The notes beneath the pieces were generated by a model that was not told where the DNA came from, did no database searches, and saw nothing but the letters and a program-made list of their open reading frames with translations. From contig CAJTFK010000010.1 in assembly GCA_910575505.1 (NCBI GenBank), positions 1 to 64,000 on the forward strand: a stretch of DNA of 64,000 nucleotides, read 5' to 3'. A program made the position numbers and the translations under genes. Source of the stretch: Oscillospiraceae bacterium. Lineage in GTDB: Bacteria > Bacillota > Clostridia > Oscillospirales > Oscillospiraceae. The stretch's first letter is position 1. Each line of letters starts with the position of its first letter. This document shows, in pieces, positions 42,934 through 51,668 of the stretch.

Positions 42934-44241
42934 ATGGGCATGTTTCGTCAGATGACCCGTCAGGTCTACAACGCGGAGACCTACAGCCTGACGGGAAAAA
43001 TCGAGAATATCGTCGGCATGTCCATCGAGGCCTCCGGCGGCCGGGCGGCGGTGGGCGACATCTGCCGCATCTACAACGGCGATTCCGGCGGACAGGTGAC
43101 GGCGGAGGTGGTGGGCTTCAAGAACGACCACATCCTCCTGATGCCCTACTCCAATATGAACGGTATTTCAGCCGGAAATTTTGTCCGCAACACCGGTCGG
43201 CAGCTGACTCTGCGGGTGGGCGAGTTCCTTCGGGGCCGCATCATCAACGCCATGGGCCAGCCCATTGACGGCGGTCCGGCCTTTGAGGGCGGAACGCCCT
43301 ACTGCGTAAGCGGTTCTTATGTCAATCCTCTCCAGCGCCCCCCGATCCGGGAGCGGATGGAGTTCGGAGTCAAAGCCATAGACAGCATGATTACCATTGG
43401 CAAGGGCCAGCGTATCGGGATTTTCGCGGGCTCCGGCGTGGGCAAGTCCACGCTGATGGGCATGATTGCCAAAAATGTCAAGGCGGATATCAACGTCATC
43501 GCCCTGGTGGGCGAACGGGGCCGGGAGGTTCTGGAGTTCGTCCAGAAGGATCTGGGCGAGGAGGGAATGCGCCGCTCCATCCTGGTGGTGGCCACCAGCG
43601 ATCAGCCCGCCATGCTGCGGATGAAGTGTCCCAGCGTGGCCACGGGCATCGCTGAGTATTTCCGGGATCAGGGATATGATGTTCTGCTGATGATGGATTC
43701 CCTGACCCGCTTCGCCATGGCCCAGCGGGAAATCGGCCTGGCCATCGGTGAGCCGCCGGTGAGCCGGGGATATACCCCTTCCATGTACGCGGAGATGCCC
43801 AAGCTCCTGGAGCGCAGCGGCAACTTTGATAAAGGGTCCATCACCGGCGTCTACACGGTGCTGGTGGAGGGCGACGATACCAACGAGCCCATTGCCGACA
43901 CGGTCCGGGGCATTCTGGACGGACACATCGTCCTCTCACGGGCCCTGGCCAACAGCAACCACTATCCGGCCATTGACGTATCCGCCAGCATTTCCCGTCT
44001 GATGACGGAGATTGTCTCCCAGGAGCACAGACAGCTGTCCTCCCGCATCCGGGATATCCTGAGCGTTTATGAGAAAAACGCGGATCTGGTGTCCATCGGC
44101 GCTTACAAGCCGGGGACCAACCGGAACCTGGACTACGCCCTGTCAAAGATTGACGCAGTCAACGGATTTTTGACCCAGGACGTGAAGGAGTCCTTCAGCT
44201 ATGACCAGTGCGTCGGCATGATGCGAAGCATTTTACAGTGA
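42934..44241 (+). CDS. fliI: Flagellum-specific ATPase FliI
   Basis: An export ATPase, homologue of F1-beta, 435 aa. Walker A AGSGVGKST is near residue 166, Walker B DVLLMMDSLTRFAMAQREIGLAIGEPP near 250-275, and the glutamate switch is LVGERGREV. ATG at 42934 follows GAGGAGAA. It works with FliH and FliJ, encoded on either side. Confidence 0.98.
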   Translation: MGMFRQMTRQVYNAETYSLTGKIENIVGMSIEASGGRAAVGDICRIYNGDSGGQVTAEVVGFKNDHILLMPYSNMNGISAGNFVRNTGRQLTLRVGEFLRGRIINAMGQPIDGGPAFEGGTPYCVSGSYVNPLQRPPIRERMEFGVKAIDSMITIGKGQRIGIFAGSGVGKSTLMGMIAKNVKADINVIALVGERGREVLEFVQKDLGEEGMRRSILVVATSDQPAMLRMKCPSVATGIAEYFRDQGYDVLLMMDSLTRFAMAQREIGLAIGEPPVSRGYTPSMYAEMPKLLERSGNFDKGSITGVYTVLVEGDDTNEPIADTVRGILDGHIVLSRALANSNHYPAIDVSASISRLMTEIVSQEHRQLSSRIRDILSVYEKNADLVSIGAYKPGTNRNLDYALSKIDAVNGFLTQDVKESFSYDQCVGMMRSILQ

Positions 44242-44253
44242 GGTGTAGGCCGG

Positions 44254-44706
44254 TTGAAGAAGTTTAAATTTGCCCTGGACACGGTGCTGTCCTATAAACA
44301 GCAGGTGCTGGATGCCCTCCAGGGGGAACACGCGGAGATTCTGGCCCGGGTCCGGAATCAGGAAGAGCTGCTGGAAGGTCTCTGGGCCCAGTACCGGGCC
44401 TATAACGATGAGTACCAGGAGCGGGCCCGGGAGGGGCTGCCCCTGACCGACGCGCTGATGTATCAGAACGGCCTCCGGGCCGCGGAGATGGAGATTCAGC
44501 GGGAGACCCAGCGGCTGGAGCGCCTGCGGATTCAGGCGGAAAAGAAGCGGGAAGAGGTGGTGGAGGCTAAAAAGGAGACCTCCTCCATCGAGAAGCTTCG
44601 GGAAAAGCGGCTGGACGCCTATCACAAGGCGGAGGCCAAGAGCGAGGAGCAGTTTATCGACGAGTTCATCAGCGCAGCCCGGGTCAACGCCGCCGTGGGC
44701 GCGTGA
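44254..44706 (+). CDS. fliJ: Flagellar export protein FliJ
   Basis: A 150-aa coiled-coil chaperone that sits in the FliI ring. It begins KKFKFALDTVLSYKQQVLDALQGEHAEIL, the usual FliJ N terminus, and is helical throughout with heptads (QRLERLRIQAEKKREEVVEAKKE). TTG at 44254 follows GTGAGGTG. It starts 12 nt after fliI. Confidence 0.92.
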   Translation: MKKFKFALDTVLSYKQQVLDALQGEHAEILARVRNQEELLEGLWAQYRAYNDEYQERAREGLPLTDALMYQNGLRAAEMEIQRETQRLERLRIQAEKKREEVVEAKKETSSIEKLREKRLDAYHKAEAKSEEQFIDEFISAARVNAAVGA

Positions 44707-44733
44707 GACCCTTGCGCCGGTTTTTTCCAGGGA

Positions 44734-44771
44734 TTTCCCGAAGAAGCGCCCTCCCCAGGGCCTGCGGGAAA
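44734..44771 (+). other. Hairpin between fliJ and fliK
   Basis: TTTCCCG (44734-44740) pairs with CGGGAAA (44765-44771), enclosing GCCCT/AGGGC. It is followed by AAAAAAAG, not T, so it is not a terminator for this strand and may mark message processing. Confidence 0.45.
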
Positions 44772-44849
44772 CAAAAAAAGTCCAATCCGGCGGGTCAAAC
44801 TGCCGTTTGGAAATAAATGATTTCATGGGAAAAGGAGGTGAATGGAAGG

Positions 44850-45944
44850 ATGGATTTGATTTATAACGCGCTGATGGCGTCTGTGAAGACCTCCGCGGAG
44901 CGGACCGGTACGCCGTCCAAGAGCGGAGAAGGGGACCCGTTTCAGAAGCTGATGGACCAGAAGCAGAATGCCAAGGACCCCGCCGCTGCCCAGCAGGAGA
45001 CTGCGGAGAGCACGGAAAACGCCGTGCAGCAGCCCCAGGAGACCGAGACCGCTGTCACCCAGGAGGACCTCAAGGAGCTGGAGAAGCGCATGAGTCTGGC
45101 GGCCATGGTGGCCATGCTGCAGAACCCGATTGTGGACGACACCGCCCAGGAGATGCCTCAGATGCCGGCAGATTCCTCTGTGGAGGGTCTGGCGCCTGTG
45201 GTCTGCCCGGATAACCAGGAGGGACCTCAGCAGGGTGTGACCCTGATGCAGGCGGACGCGGAGACCGTGCAGAACCCGGAGGAGCTTGGCGCCCTGGCGC
45301 CCCAGCTGGCTGAGGAGCAGGAGACCCGGACGGCAGAGGCTCCGGAGACAGTGGAGGAAGCCCCCGAGGCCCCCGCTGCGGAGCTGAAGGTGAAGACGGT
45401 GGAGACCGGCACGCCTCAGAATGAGACCGATTCCGAGACGCCTGAGGAAGCCCCGGCGGAGACCACTGTGTTCGGCGAGGTGGAAGCGGCCCCCGTGAAG
45501 GTGGGCGAGGCCCCCAAGGCGGAAAAGCCGGAGACGCCGGTGGAGGAGCAGATTGCTCCGAAGCTGACGGAGGCGCTCCAGAAGGGTGAGACCCGCGTGG
45601 AGGTGACCCTGACCCCGGAGAATCTGGGCAAGGTGACCGTGGAGATGACCTGGAAGGAGGACGGCGGCCTGGTGGTGCAGCTGCACGCTGAGAATCACCG
45701 GACCCAGGGCCTTCTGGAAAAGAGCGTGTCCGGACTGGAGGCGCTGCTGAGCCGGGAGAACCAGCAGGAGGTCCGCGTGGAGGTTCCCAGACAGCAGGAG
45801 AGCCAGCAGCAGAATTTCTACGACGGCCGTCAGGGACATGACGGGCAGCGCCAGCAGGAGCGCCGTCAGGGCCGGCAGGCCAACAGCGGGGAGGATTTCC
45901 TCCAGCAGCTCAGACTGGGCCTGATTCCCGGCGAGGAGGACTGA
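44850..45944 (+). CDS. fliK: Flagellar hook-length control protein FliK
   Basis: A secreted ruler that stops hook growth and switches export specificity. The 364 aa show the usual layout: a variable, Pro/Glu/Ala-rich linker (about 30-235) and a C-terminal domain with the FliK signature RVEVTLTPENLGKVTVEMTWKEDGGLVVQLHAEN near 255-290, then a Gln/Arg-rich tail. ATG at 44850 follows AAGGAGGTG. The gene lies directly before flgD, the hook cap gene. Confidence 0.93.
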   Translation: MDLIYNALMASVKTSAERTGTPSKSGEGDPFQKLMDQKQNAKDPAAAQQETAESTENAVQQPQETETAVTQEDLKELEKRMSLAAMVAMLQNPIVDDTAQEMPQMPADSSVEGLAPVVCPDNQEGPQQGVTLMQADAETVQNPEELGALAPQLAEEQETRTAEAPETVEEAPEAPAAELKVKTVETGTPQNETDSETPEEAPAETTVFGEVEAAPVKVGEAPKAEKPETPVEEQIAPKLTEALQKGETRVEVTLTPENLGKVTVEMTWKEDGGLVVQLHAENHRTQGLLEKSVSGLEALLSRENQQEVRVEVPRQQESQQQNFYDGRQGHDGQRQQERRQGRQANSGEDFLQQLRLGLIPGEED

Positions 45945-45994
45945 GGCTCAGAGAAACAGGAGCAGCAGAATTTTAGACAGAAGGAAGTGAGACA

Positions 45995-46672
45995 ATGAGC
46001 GATTACATGGCTGACCTCGACAAGGTACTGGGCGGTGTTTCGGGATCCGTTCCCAAGGGCATCAAGGTTGAGAAGAAGGGGTCCAACATGGACCTGGACA
46101 TGACCGATTTCCTGACGCTGATGATTACGGAGCTGACCAATCAGGGCATTGACCAGTCCGTGGACACCTCCGACATGCTGAACCAGATGATTCAGATGCA
46201 GATGGTGGAAGCCCTGGCCAACGTGACCGACGCCTCCATCATGTCCTATGCCGCATCTCTGGTGGGCAAGGAGATTACCGTGGGCAAGTATGACAGCGAG
46301 GGCAATCTTCAGGAGCTGGTGGGCGTTGTGCAGGGCACCGGCACCAAGAACGGCGAGCAGGTGGTATTTGTCAATGACGAGTACTACTACATGAACGAAA
46401 TCATGGCCGTGGGCCGTCTGCCGGCGAAGCCTGAGGAGACCGAGAAGCCCGACGAGGACGACAAGACCGATGGCGTGGAGAAGCCCGGAGAGGGCGACGG
46501 AACCGGTGACGTGGAAGGCCCCGGAGAGGGAGACGGAACCGAGGACGTAGAAAAGCCCGACGGCACGGACCCGGTGGACCCCCCTGAGAACACGGAACCG
46601 CCTGCCGCTGACGGCACGGAGAACGGGGACTACAACGGTGAGAACGGCGCTCCCACAGACCCTGAGGCCTGA
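45995..46672 (+). CDS. flgD: Hook assembly scaffold FlgD with unusual acidic tail
   Basis: A hook cap protein, 225 aa. Residues 1-145 carry the FlgD core: MTDFLTLMITELTNQGIDQSVDTSDMLNQMIQMQMVEAL, then ASLVGKEITV and a short Tudor-like region to AVGRLPAKP. The last 80 residues are low-complexity Glu/Asp/Gly/Pro/Thr repeats (KPGEGDGTGDVEGPGEGDGT type), which FlgD proteins normally lack. The frame is intact and the ribosome site good (AGAAGGAAGTGAG), so the tail is not an artefact of a start choice. Confidence 0.9.
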   Translation: MSDYMADLDKVLGGVSGSVPKGIKVEKKGSNMDLDMTDFLTLMITELTNQGIDQSVDTSDMLNQMIQMQMVEALANVTDASIMSYAASLVGKEITVGKYDSEGNLQELVGVVQGTGTKNGEQVVFVNDEYYYMNEIMAVGRLPAKPEETEKPDEDDKTDGVEKPGEGDGTGDVEGPGEGDGTEDVEKPDGTDPVDPPENTEPPAADGTENGDYNGENGAPTDPEA

Positions 46673-46689
46673 GAGGGGATGAAGAGACG

Positions 46690-47052
46690 ATGATCGAACG
46701 CGTATCCAGACAGGCGGCGGTCCAGCAGACCGCGGCGGCGCGAGGGGCGGTTCAGGGAGCCGGCTTCGGCGCCATACTCCAGCAGGAGCTGAGCCAGGAA
46801 GGCGTTCAGTTTTCCAAGCATGCCATCACCCGGGCCGAGGAACGGGGCATTGAGATTACGCCCAGCCTGATCGACCAGATTAAGGGCAGCATGGTGCGGG
46901 CCCAGGCCAAAGGGGCCACCAATATTCTGGCGATGGACACGGAAAAGGCGTTCATCATCAACGTACCCCATGGCAGAGTGATTACGGCCATTACTCAAGA
47001 TGAGATGAAAGACAGCGTATTTACCAACATCGACGGCGCCGTATTCCTGTGA
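46690..47052 (+). CDS. Conserved flagellar operon protein (TIGR02530 type)
   Basis: A 120-aa soluble protein found between flgD and flgE in Firmicutes flagellar operons. The family block is GVQFSKHAITRAEERGIEITPSLIDQIKGSMVRAQAKGATNILAMDTEKAFIINVPHGRVITAI. The biochemical role is not established; it is probably linked to hook assembly by position. ATG at 46690 follows GAGGGGATGAAGAG. Confidence 0.92.
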   Translation: MIERVSRQAAVQQTAAARGAVQGAGFGAILQQELSQEGVQFSKHAITRAEERGIEITPSLIDQIKGSMVRAQAKGATNILAMDTEKAFIINVPHGRVITAITQDEMKDSVFTNIDGAVFL

Positions 47053-47085
47053 GACACAGATGGCAGGACCGGTTTTCGGAGGCTA

Positions 47086-47114
47086 TTGGGCCCCGCCCGA
47101 CTGACGGGGCCCAG
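47086..47114 (+). other. Hairpin before flgE
   Basis: GGGCCCCG (47088-47095) pairs with CGGGGCCC (47105-47112). No T-run follows. It lies in the 97-nt gap before flgE and may stabilise the hook message. Confidence 0.45.
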
Positions 47115-47149
47115 GCGGCGCCAAAATCGAAAGGAGACAAGAAAATCCT

Positions 47150-48445
47150 ATGACTGGAGCAATGTACGCTTCTATCGCGGGTCTGAAAACCCATATGCAG
47201 AAGCTCAGCGTGATCGGAAACAACGTGGCCAACGTGAACACCGCGGGCTATAAAACCCACCGCACGGTGTTCCGGGACACGGTATACAGCATGTACAGCA
47301 GCGGATCCAACGGCAGTGACGTTGTGGGCGGCATGAACCCCTCCCAGATCGGCTATGGCTCCGTGATCGGCAGCATCGACCTGGATATGTCCACCTCCAG
47401 CTATAACCCCGGCAACCCCACGGACGTGGCGCTGACGGGCGACGGTTTCTTCCTGGTGGGTGACAAAGAGACTGCCAACAACATCGACCCCCAGAACCCC
47501 GAGACCTTCAAGAGCCTGAACCTCACCCGGGTGGGCGACTTCTACTTCGGCCCCGACGGCTATCTGGTGGACGGCGCGGGCAGCGTGGTCTACGGATTCA
47601 TGAACACCAATGACGGCGCGATTATCGGCGCCGACGGCAAAACCTCTCCCGATATCAGCGACCAGCTGGTGCCCATCCGCCTGCCTCTGATGGAAAAGGC
47701 CTATTATAAGGTGGATGAAAAGGGGGAAATCATCGGCGACCCGGTGAAGAAGTCCGAGGCTATCGGCGCCGACGGCAAGCTGAAGGATGGCTTTAAGATT
47801 GAATATACCATCCGGTACCCCGTGACCAAGCCCGCCGACGACAACAACCAGGGCGGTGCCGGCGGAACCGACACCGTGACCAACGACATCCCCCTGAAAA
47901 ACTATGAGGCCCCCACCGGAGCCGACGACACCGACCAGACCACCTCCACCGTGGACCTGTCCTGGGCTCGGCTGGAGAGCATTGAGATTGACAAAGCCAC
48001 CGGCGCCATTACCGGAACGACAAAAGATGGCGGCATCCCCGTCACCGTGGGCTATCTGGCCATCGGTAACGTGACCAACCCCAACGGCGTCAGCCACAAG
48101 GGAAATTCCTACTATCAGGCCGGAGCCGGCGCGGGCGATCTGACGATCTCCATGCTGGGCGGCGTGAACCAGCAGCTGGGAATTTTTAACGTCAACGGAA
48201 GCCTGTACCGGACAACCGGAGACAACAACCAGGGAGGAGACGAGGGACCGGTGCTTCCCGCCAACTCCGAGGTTACCAGCGCCGGCGATACCAAGCTGAT
48301 GACCGGCTTCCTGGAGGCTCCCAACGTGGACCTGGCCACCGAGATTTCCGATCTGATTACCACCCAGAGAGGCTATCAGGCCAACACAAGAATTATCACT
48401 GTGACAGATTCCATGCTGGAAGAGCTTGTCAACATGAAGCGTTAA
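47150..48445 (+). CDS. flgE: Flagellar hook protein FlgE
   Basis: The hook subunit, 431 aa. The N-terminal motif is ASIAGLKTHMQKLSVIGNNVANVNTAGYKTHRTVFRDT (residues about 6-43), with a GDGFFLVGD beta motif near 98, a variable central domain rich in Thr/Asn/Gly, and C-terminal ATEISDLITTQRGYQANTRIITVTDSMLEELVNMKR. ATG at 47150 follows AAAGGAGACAAG. The internal promoter for the next genes overlaps its 3' end. Confidence 0.95.
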   Translation: MTGAMYASIAGLKTHMQKLSVIGNNVANVNTAGYKTHRTVFRDTVYSMYSSGSNGSDVVGGMNPSQIGYGSVIGSIDLDMSTSSYNPGNPTDVALTGDGFFLVGDKETANNIDPQNPETFKSLNLTRVGDFYFGPDGYLVDGAGSVVYGFMNTNDGAIIGADGKTSPDISDQLVPIRLPLMEKAYYKVDEKGEIIGDPVKKSEAIGADGKLKDGFKIEYTIRYPVTKPADDNNQGGAGGTDTVTNDIPLKNYEAPTGADDTDQTTSTVDLSWARLESIEIDKATGAITGTTKDGGIPVTVGYLAIGNVTNPNGVSHKGNSYYQAGAGAGDLTISMLGGVNQQLGIFNVNGSLYRTTGDNNQGGDEGPVLPANSEVTSAGDTKLMTGFLEAPNVDLATEISDLITTQRGYQANTRIITVTDSMLEELVNMKR

Positions 48446-48455
48446 GTGCTATAAT
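48426..48455 (+). promoter_or_regulatory. Internal sigma-A promoter at the flgE end
   Basis: TTGTCA at 48426-48431, an 18-nt spacer, perfect TATAAT at 48450-48455 preceded by TG (extended -10). It would drive flbD-motA-motB and beyond. The following 190-nt gap without a gene begins with a 9-bp GC stem (CCGGAGCGG / CCGCTCCGG around 48479-48499). Confidence 0.7.
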
Positions 48456-48647
48456 AGAAGATCAGGGCGGCGGGACCGCCGGAGCGGACGCCGCTCCGGC
48501 GCACCGCGCCGGACACAGAGAGAAAACCGCTCTGAAGCAGCCAGGAAGAAAAGAGCCGGCGGCACACCGAAGAAGGAGGGGCGGAACGCCGGACATGAGG
48601 ACGGCACAATACCGAGGGCAGGAAACGTATGGAAAGGCGGTTTGTAT

Positions 48648-48863
48648 ATGATTTTGCTGACAAAGAGGAATCATGAAAAATTTCTGGTAAACCACCTGCA
48701 GATTGAGCACATTGAGTGCATTCCCGAGTCTAAAATTACCATGATGAACCACGACTATTACCTGGTGCGGGAGAGCGTGGAGGAAATTATTCATAAAATC
48801 GCGGAATACAACGCCAAGGTTCAGGACATTCACCGTGAGATTGTCGTATCGGACAAGCGTTGA
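48648..48863 (+). CDS. flbD: Flagellar protein FlbD
   Basis: A small 71-aa protein found before motA in many Firmicutes and spirochaetes. It begins MILLTKRNHEKFLVNHLQIEHIE and ends EEIIHKIAEYNAKVQDIHREIV. ATG at 48648 follows GGAAAGGCGG. The function is poorly defined; it is a conserved part of flagellar operons. Confidence 0.93.
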   Translation: MILLTKRNHEKFLVNHLQIEHIECIPESKITMMNHDYYLVRESVEEIIHKIAEYNAKVQDIHREIVVSDKR

Positions 48864-48926
48864 GCATATAGATAGAAATTGCGCGGGCCGGGGAGAGGTC
48901 CCGGCTGAAGGAGTGAAATCTGTTTC

Positions 48927-49763
48927 ATGAATATTAACTATATCATTGGTGTTGCAGGCGCCTTCGGCGTGTTCCTCCTGGGCTGCGTCATGGGCATCAA
49001 CATCGGCCCCAAAGCGGCGGGAAAGCCCCCGATTACGTTCCAGCTGTCCAACCTCTGGAACTTCTTCGATGCGGCGTCCATCTTCATCACCATCGGGTGT
49101 ACGATCTTCATCGTTGTGGCCAGCTTTCCCGGCTCCACGCTGAAGGCCATCCCGAAGCACATCAAGATTATCCTGAACAACAAGCTGTTTGACCCCGCCG
49201 GCTATATCGACCAGCTGGTGGAGCTGGCCCAGATTGCCCGGAAGAACGGACTGCTGTCCCTGGAGGAAAAGGCCAACGAGCAGACCGACCCCTTCTTCAA
49301 GCAGGCGATTATGCTGATTGTGGACGCCAACGACCAGGATAAGGTCCGGGGTATTTTGGAAAACGACATCGAGTGCATGTCCGCCCGGCACGAGGACGCC
49401 GCGGCGCTGTATGACAAGGCTTCCAGCGTGGCGCCGGCCTTCGGCATGGTGGGTACGCTGGTGGGCCTCATCAACATGCTGATGTCCATGAACCTCAGCG
49501 GCGACGGCGGAGCCGACTCCCTGGGCACCAGCATGGGCACCGCCATGATTACCACCCTGTACGGCTGCATTCTGGCCCACATGATTTTCGGACCGGTGGC
49601 CCAGCTGCTCCGGGGACGGGACAGCGAGGAGGTCCTCTGCAAGCAGATCATCGTGGAGGGCGTCATGGCCATTCAGGCCGGCGAGAACCCCAAGGCCCTG
49701 CGGGAGCGTCTTTTGACCTACATGTCCCAGAAGCAGAGGGAAATGGGCGGCGAAGGCGCCTGA
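48927..49763 (+). CDS. motA: Flagellar motor stator protein MotA
   Basis: A stator ion-channel subunit, 278 aa, with four hydrophobic segments (about 2-22, 36-58, 155-180, 190-212) and a large cytoplasmic loop containing ARKNGLLSLEEKANEQTDPFFKQAIMLIVD. The conserved region ASSVAPAFGMVGTLVGLINML precedes the third helix. It pairs with MotB encoded 43 nt downstream. Confidence 0.96.
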   Translation: MNINYIIGVAGAFGVFLLGCVMGINIGPKAAGKPPITFQLSNLWNFFDAASIFITIGCTIFIVVASFPGSTLKAIPKHIKIILNNKLFDPAGYIDQLVELAQIARKNGLLSLEEKANEQTDPFFKQAIMLIVDANDQDKVRGILENDIECMSARHEDAAALYDKASSVAPAFGMVGTLVGLINMLMSMNLSGDGGADSLGTSMGTAMITTLYGCILAHMIFGPVAQLLRGRDSEEVLCKQIIVEGVMAIQAGENPKALRERLLTYMSQKQREMGGEGA

Positions 49764-49806
49764 GCGGGAAGCAATGGGTTTTGACAGAAAGGACCGGTGA
49801 GCGGTT

Positions 49807-50577
49807 TTGGCCATCAAGAAAAAAAGAAGCGGAGGCGGCGGCGCAAACTGGATGGATACATACGGCGACATGGTGACGCTGCTGCTGTGCTTCTTCGTGC
49901 TGCTGTATTCCATGTCCAGCATCAGCGAGGATAACTGGAAGGCCATCGTCATGAGCTTCAACCCTCTGGCGGACCAGACCATCCGGGAGGTCAAGGAGGG
50001 CAACACCACAGGCCCCAGCTCCGACCCCGGGGACAGCGCCGGCATGATGGAGATGCAGGAGCAGGTGGACGAGGATATCGAGATGCTGTTTCAGGCGCTC
50101 CAGGAATACGTCCAGCAGCAGAACTCCGAGCAGACCATCTCTGTGGAAAAGGATGGAGGCAAGGTCTTCATCTCCTTCAACCAGACGGTGTTTTTTGACG
50201 GTGAGAGCGCAGTGCTGAAGCCGGAGAGCGAGCCGGTGCTGCAAAGCGTCAGCGATATGCTCAGCAGCGTGTCGGGTTCCATCGACGAGGTGCGGGTTCT
50301 GGGCCACACCGCCCAGGCCAGCGCCAACCGGCCCAACCGGGTGGTGGTGGACAGGACGCTGGCCAGCAACCGCGCCACCAATGTGGTGATCTTCATTCAG
50401 CAGCACAGCTCCGTGGACCCTGCCCGGCTGGTCAGCGAGGGCATCGGCCAGTGGCGGCCGGTGGTGCCCAACGACACGCCGGAAAACCGGGCGAGGAACC
50501 GCCGGGTGGAAATGATTATCAGCGGCCGGAATATTGAGCAGGAGATCGAGGACGGCATTTTAGAAATTGGTATGTAA
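49807..50577 (+). CDS. motB: Flagellar motor stator protein MotB
   Basis: A stator subunit anchored to peptidoglycan, 256 aa. A short basic N terminus is followed by WMDTYGDMVTLLLCFFVLLYSM; Asp21 is the expected ion-binding residue. The C-terminal OmpA-like domain (about 130-245) has VRVLGHTAQ, DRTLASNRATNVVIF and NRRVEMIISG. The TTG start at 49807 is required to include the basic N terminus; an AAAGGACC site lies upstream. Ion type cannot be told with certainty. Confidence 0.94.
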   Translation: MAIKKKRSGGGGANWMDTYGDMVTLLLCFFVLLYSMSSISEDNWKAIVMSFNPLADQTIREVKEGNTTGPSSDPGDSAGMMEMQEQVDEDIEMLFQALQEYVQQQNSEQTISVEKDGGKVFISFNQTVFFDGESAVLKPESEPVLQSVSDMLSSVSGSIDEVRVLGHTAQASANRPNRVVVDRTLASNRATNVVIFIQQHSSVDPARLVSEGIGQWRPVVPNDTPENRARNRRVEMIISGRNIEQEIEDGILEIGM

Positions 50578-50664
50578 AAGCGGCCGCAGTTGGCTGCCGT
50601 GTATTTAAATCCGCGTGCGCGGCAGGGCTTCTAGATTCACCGCAGGGCGGGTTAGGGGGATCTC

Positions 50665-51663
50665 ATGGCAGATGTATTATCACAAGCTCAGATTGACGCT
50701 TTGCTGAACTCCGTACGGAGCGGGGAAAACCAGGAGAGCAAATCTGCAGCGCCGGAAAAGAAATATCAAAAATACGACTTCAGCAGTCCGCGGAAATTTA
50801 CCAAAGACCGAATCAAGATGCTCAACGGCATTTATGACAACTATTCCCGTGTCATTGGCTCGAGGCTGAACGCGCGGCTCCGCGCGAACTGCGAGATTAC
50901 GGTGGAGAGCATCGAGGAACAGCGGTACTTTGAGTTTTCCAACGCCCTGATGGAGGGCGACGTGCTGGCGCTGGTGCAGGTGCACATCAAGGAGAAGGAA
51001 GACGACACGCCTGTGGCGATTTATCTCTCCACCAGCACGGCCCTGAGCATGATGGACCGGATGCTGGGCGGCGAGGGCGCTGTGGACGACAACCTTCTGG
51101 AGTACAGCTATACGGACCTGGAGCTCAAGCTCTATGACAACCTGGTGCAGGACATCATCAAGGTGATGGACTCCAGCTGGGAGAGCTACGCGCCCATCCA
51201 TTTCGAGTACACCCGGACGGAGGTCAATCCCACGCTGAACCCCATCATCGGTCTGGATGAGACGGTGGTGATTGTGGACCTGAAACTGCAGTTTACCAAT
51301 CTCTCAGGCCGCATGAGCATCTGTCTGCCGGGAGAGATGCTGAGCAACGTCTTCACGGAGATCAGCCGGGAGAGCCCCCTGCGGCGTGTGGCTGCGGAGG
51401 ATAAATCCGACGAGATTTTCGACAGTCTGCGGGATTCCAGCCTGGAGATTGTGGCGGAGCTGGGGAGCACACAGCTTTCCCTCAGCGATGTGTTCCATTT
51501 GAATGTGGGAGACGTCATTGATCTGGGGCACTCCAAGGAATCCCCCGTATTTTTGGAGATCGGCGGCTATCATTGGTTTACGGGCCGCATGGGAACCCAT
51601 AAGAAGAATATGGCTGTTAAAATAGATGAAGTATGTTATCAGCTAGAGCAAAGGAGCGAGTAG
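50665..51663 (+). CDS. fliM: Flagellar motor switch protein FliM
   Basis: A C-ring protein that binds phosphorylated CheY. The 332 aa start MADVLSQAQIDALLNSV, the CheY-binding motif (residues 5-14), then the CheC-like middle domain and a C-terminal SpoA domain (ELGSTQLSLSDVFHLNVGDVIDL). ATG at 50665 follows TTAGGGGGA. The next gene begins 5 nt after its stop. Confidence 0.97.
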   Translation: MADVLSQAQIDALLNSVRSGENQESKSAAPEKKYQKYDFSSPRKFTKDRIKMLNGIYDNYSRVIGSRLNARLRANCEITVESIEEQRYFEFSNALMEGDVLALVQVHIKEKEDDTPVAIYLSTSTALSMMDRMLGGEGAVDDNLLEYSYTDLELKLYDNLVQDIIKVMDSSWESYAPIHFEYTRTEVNPTLNPIIGLDETVVIVDLKLQFTNLSGRMSICLPGEMLSNVFTEISRESPLRRVAAEDKSDEIFDSLRDSSLEIVAELGSTQLSLSDVFHLNVGDVIDLGHSKESPVFLEIGGYHWFTGRMGTHKKNMAVKIDEVCYQLEQRSE

Positions 51664-51668
51664 ACAGA

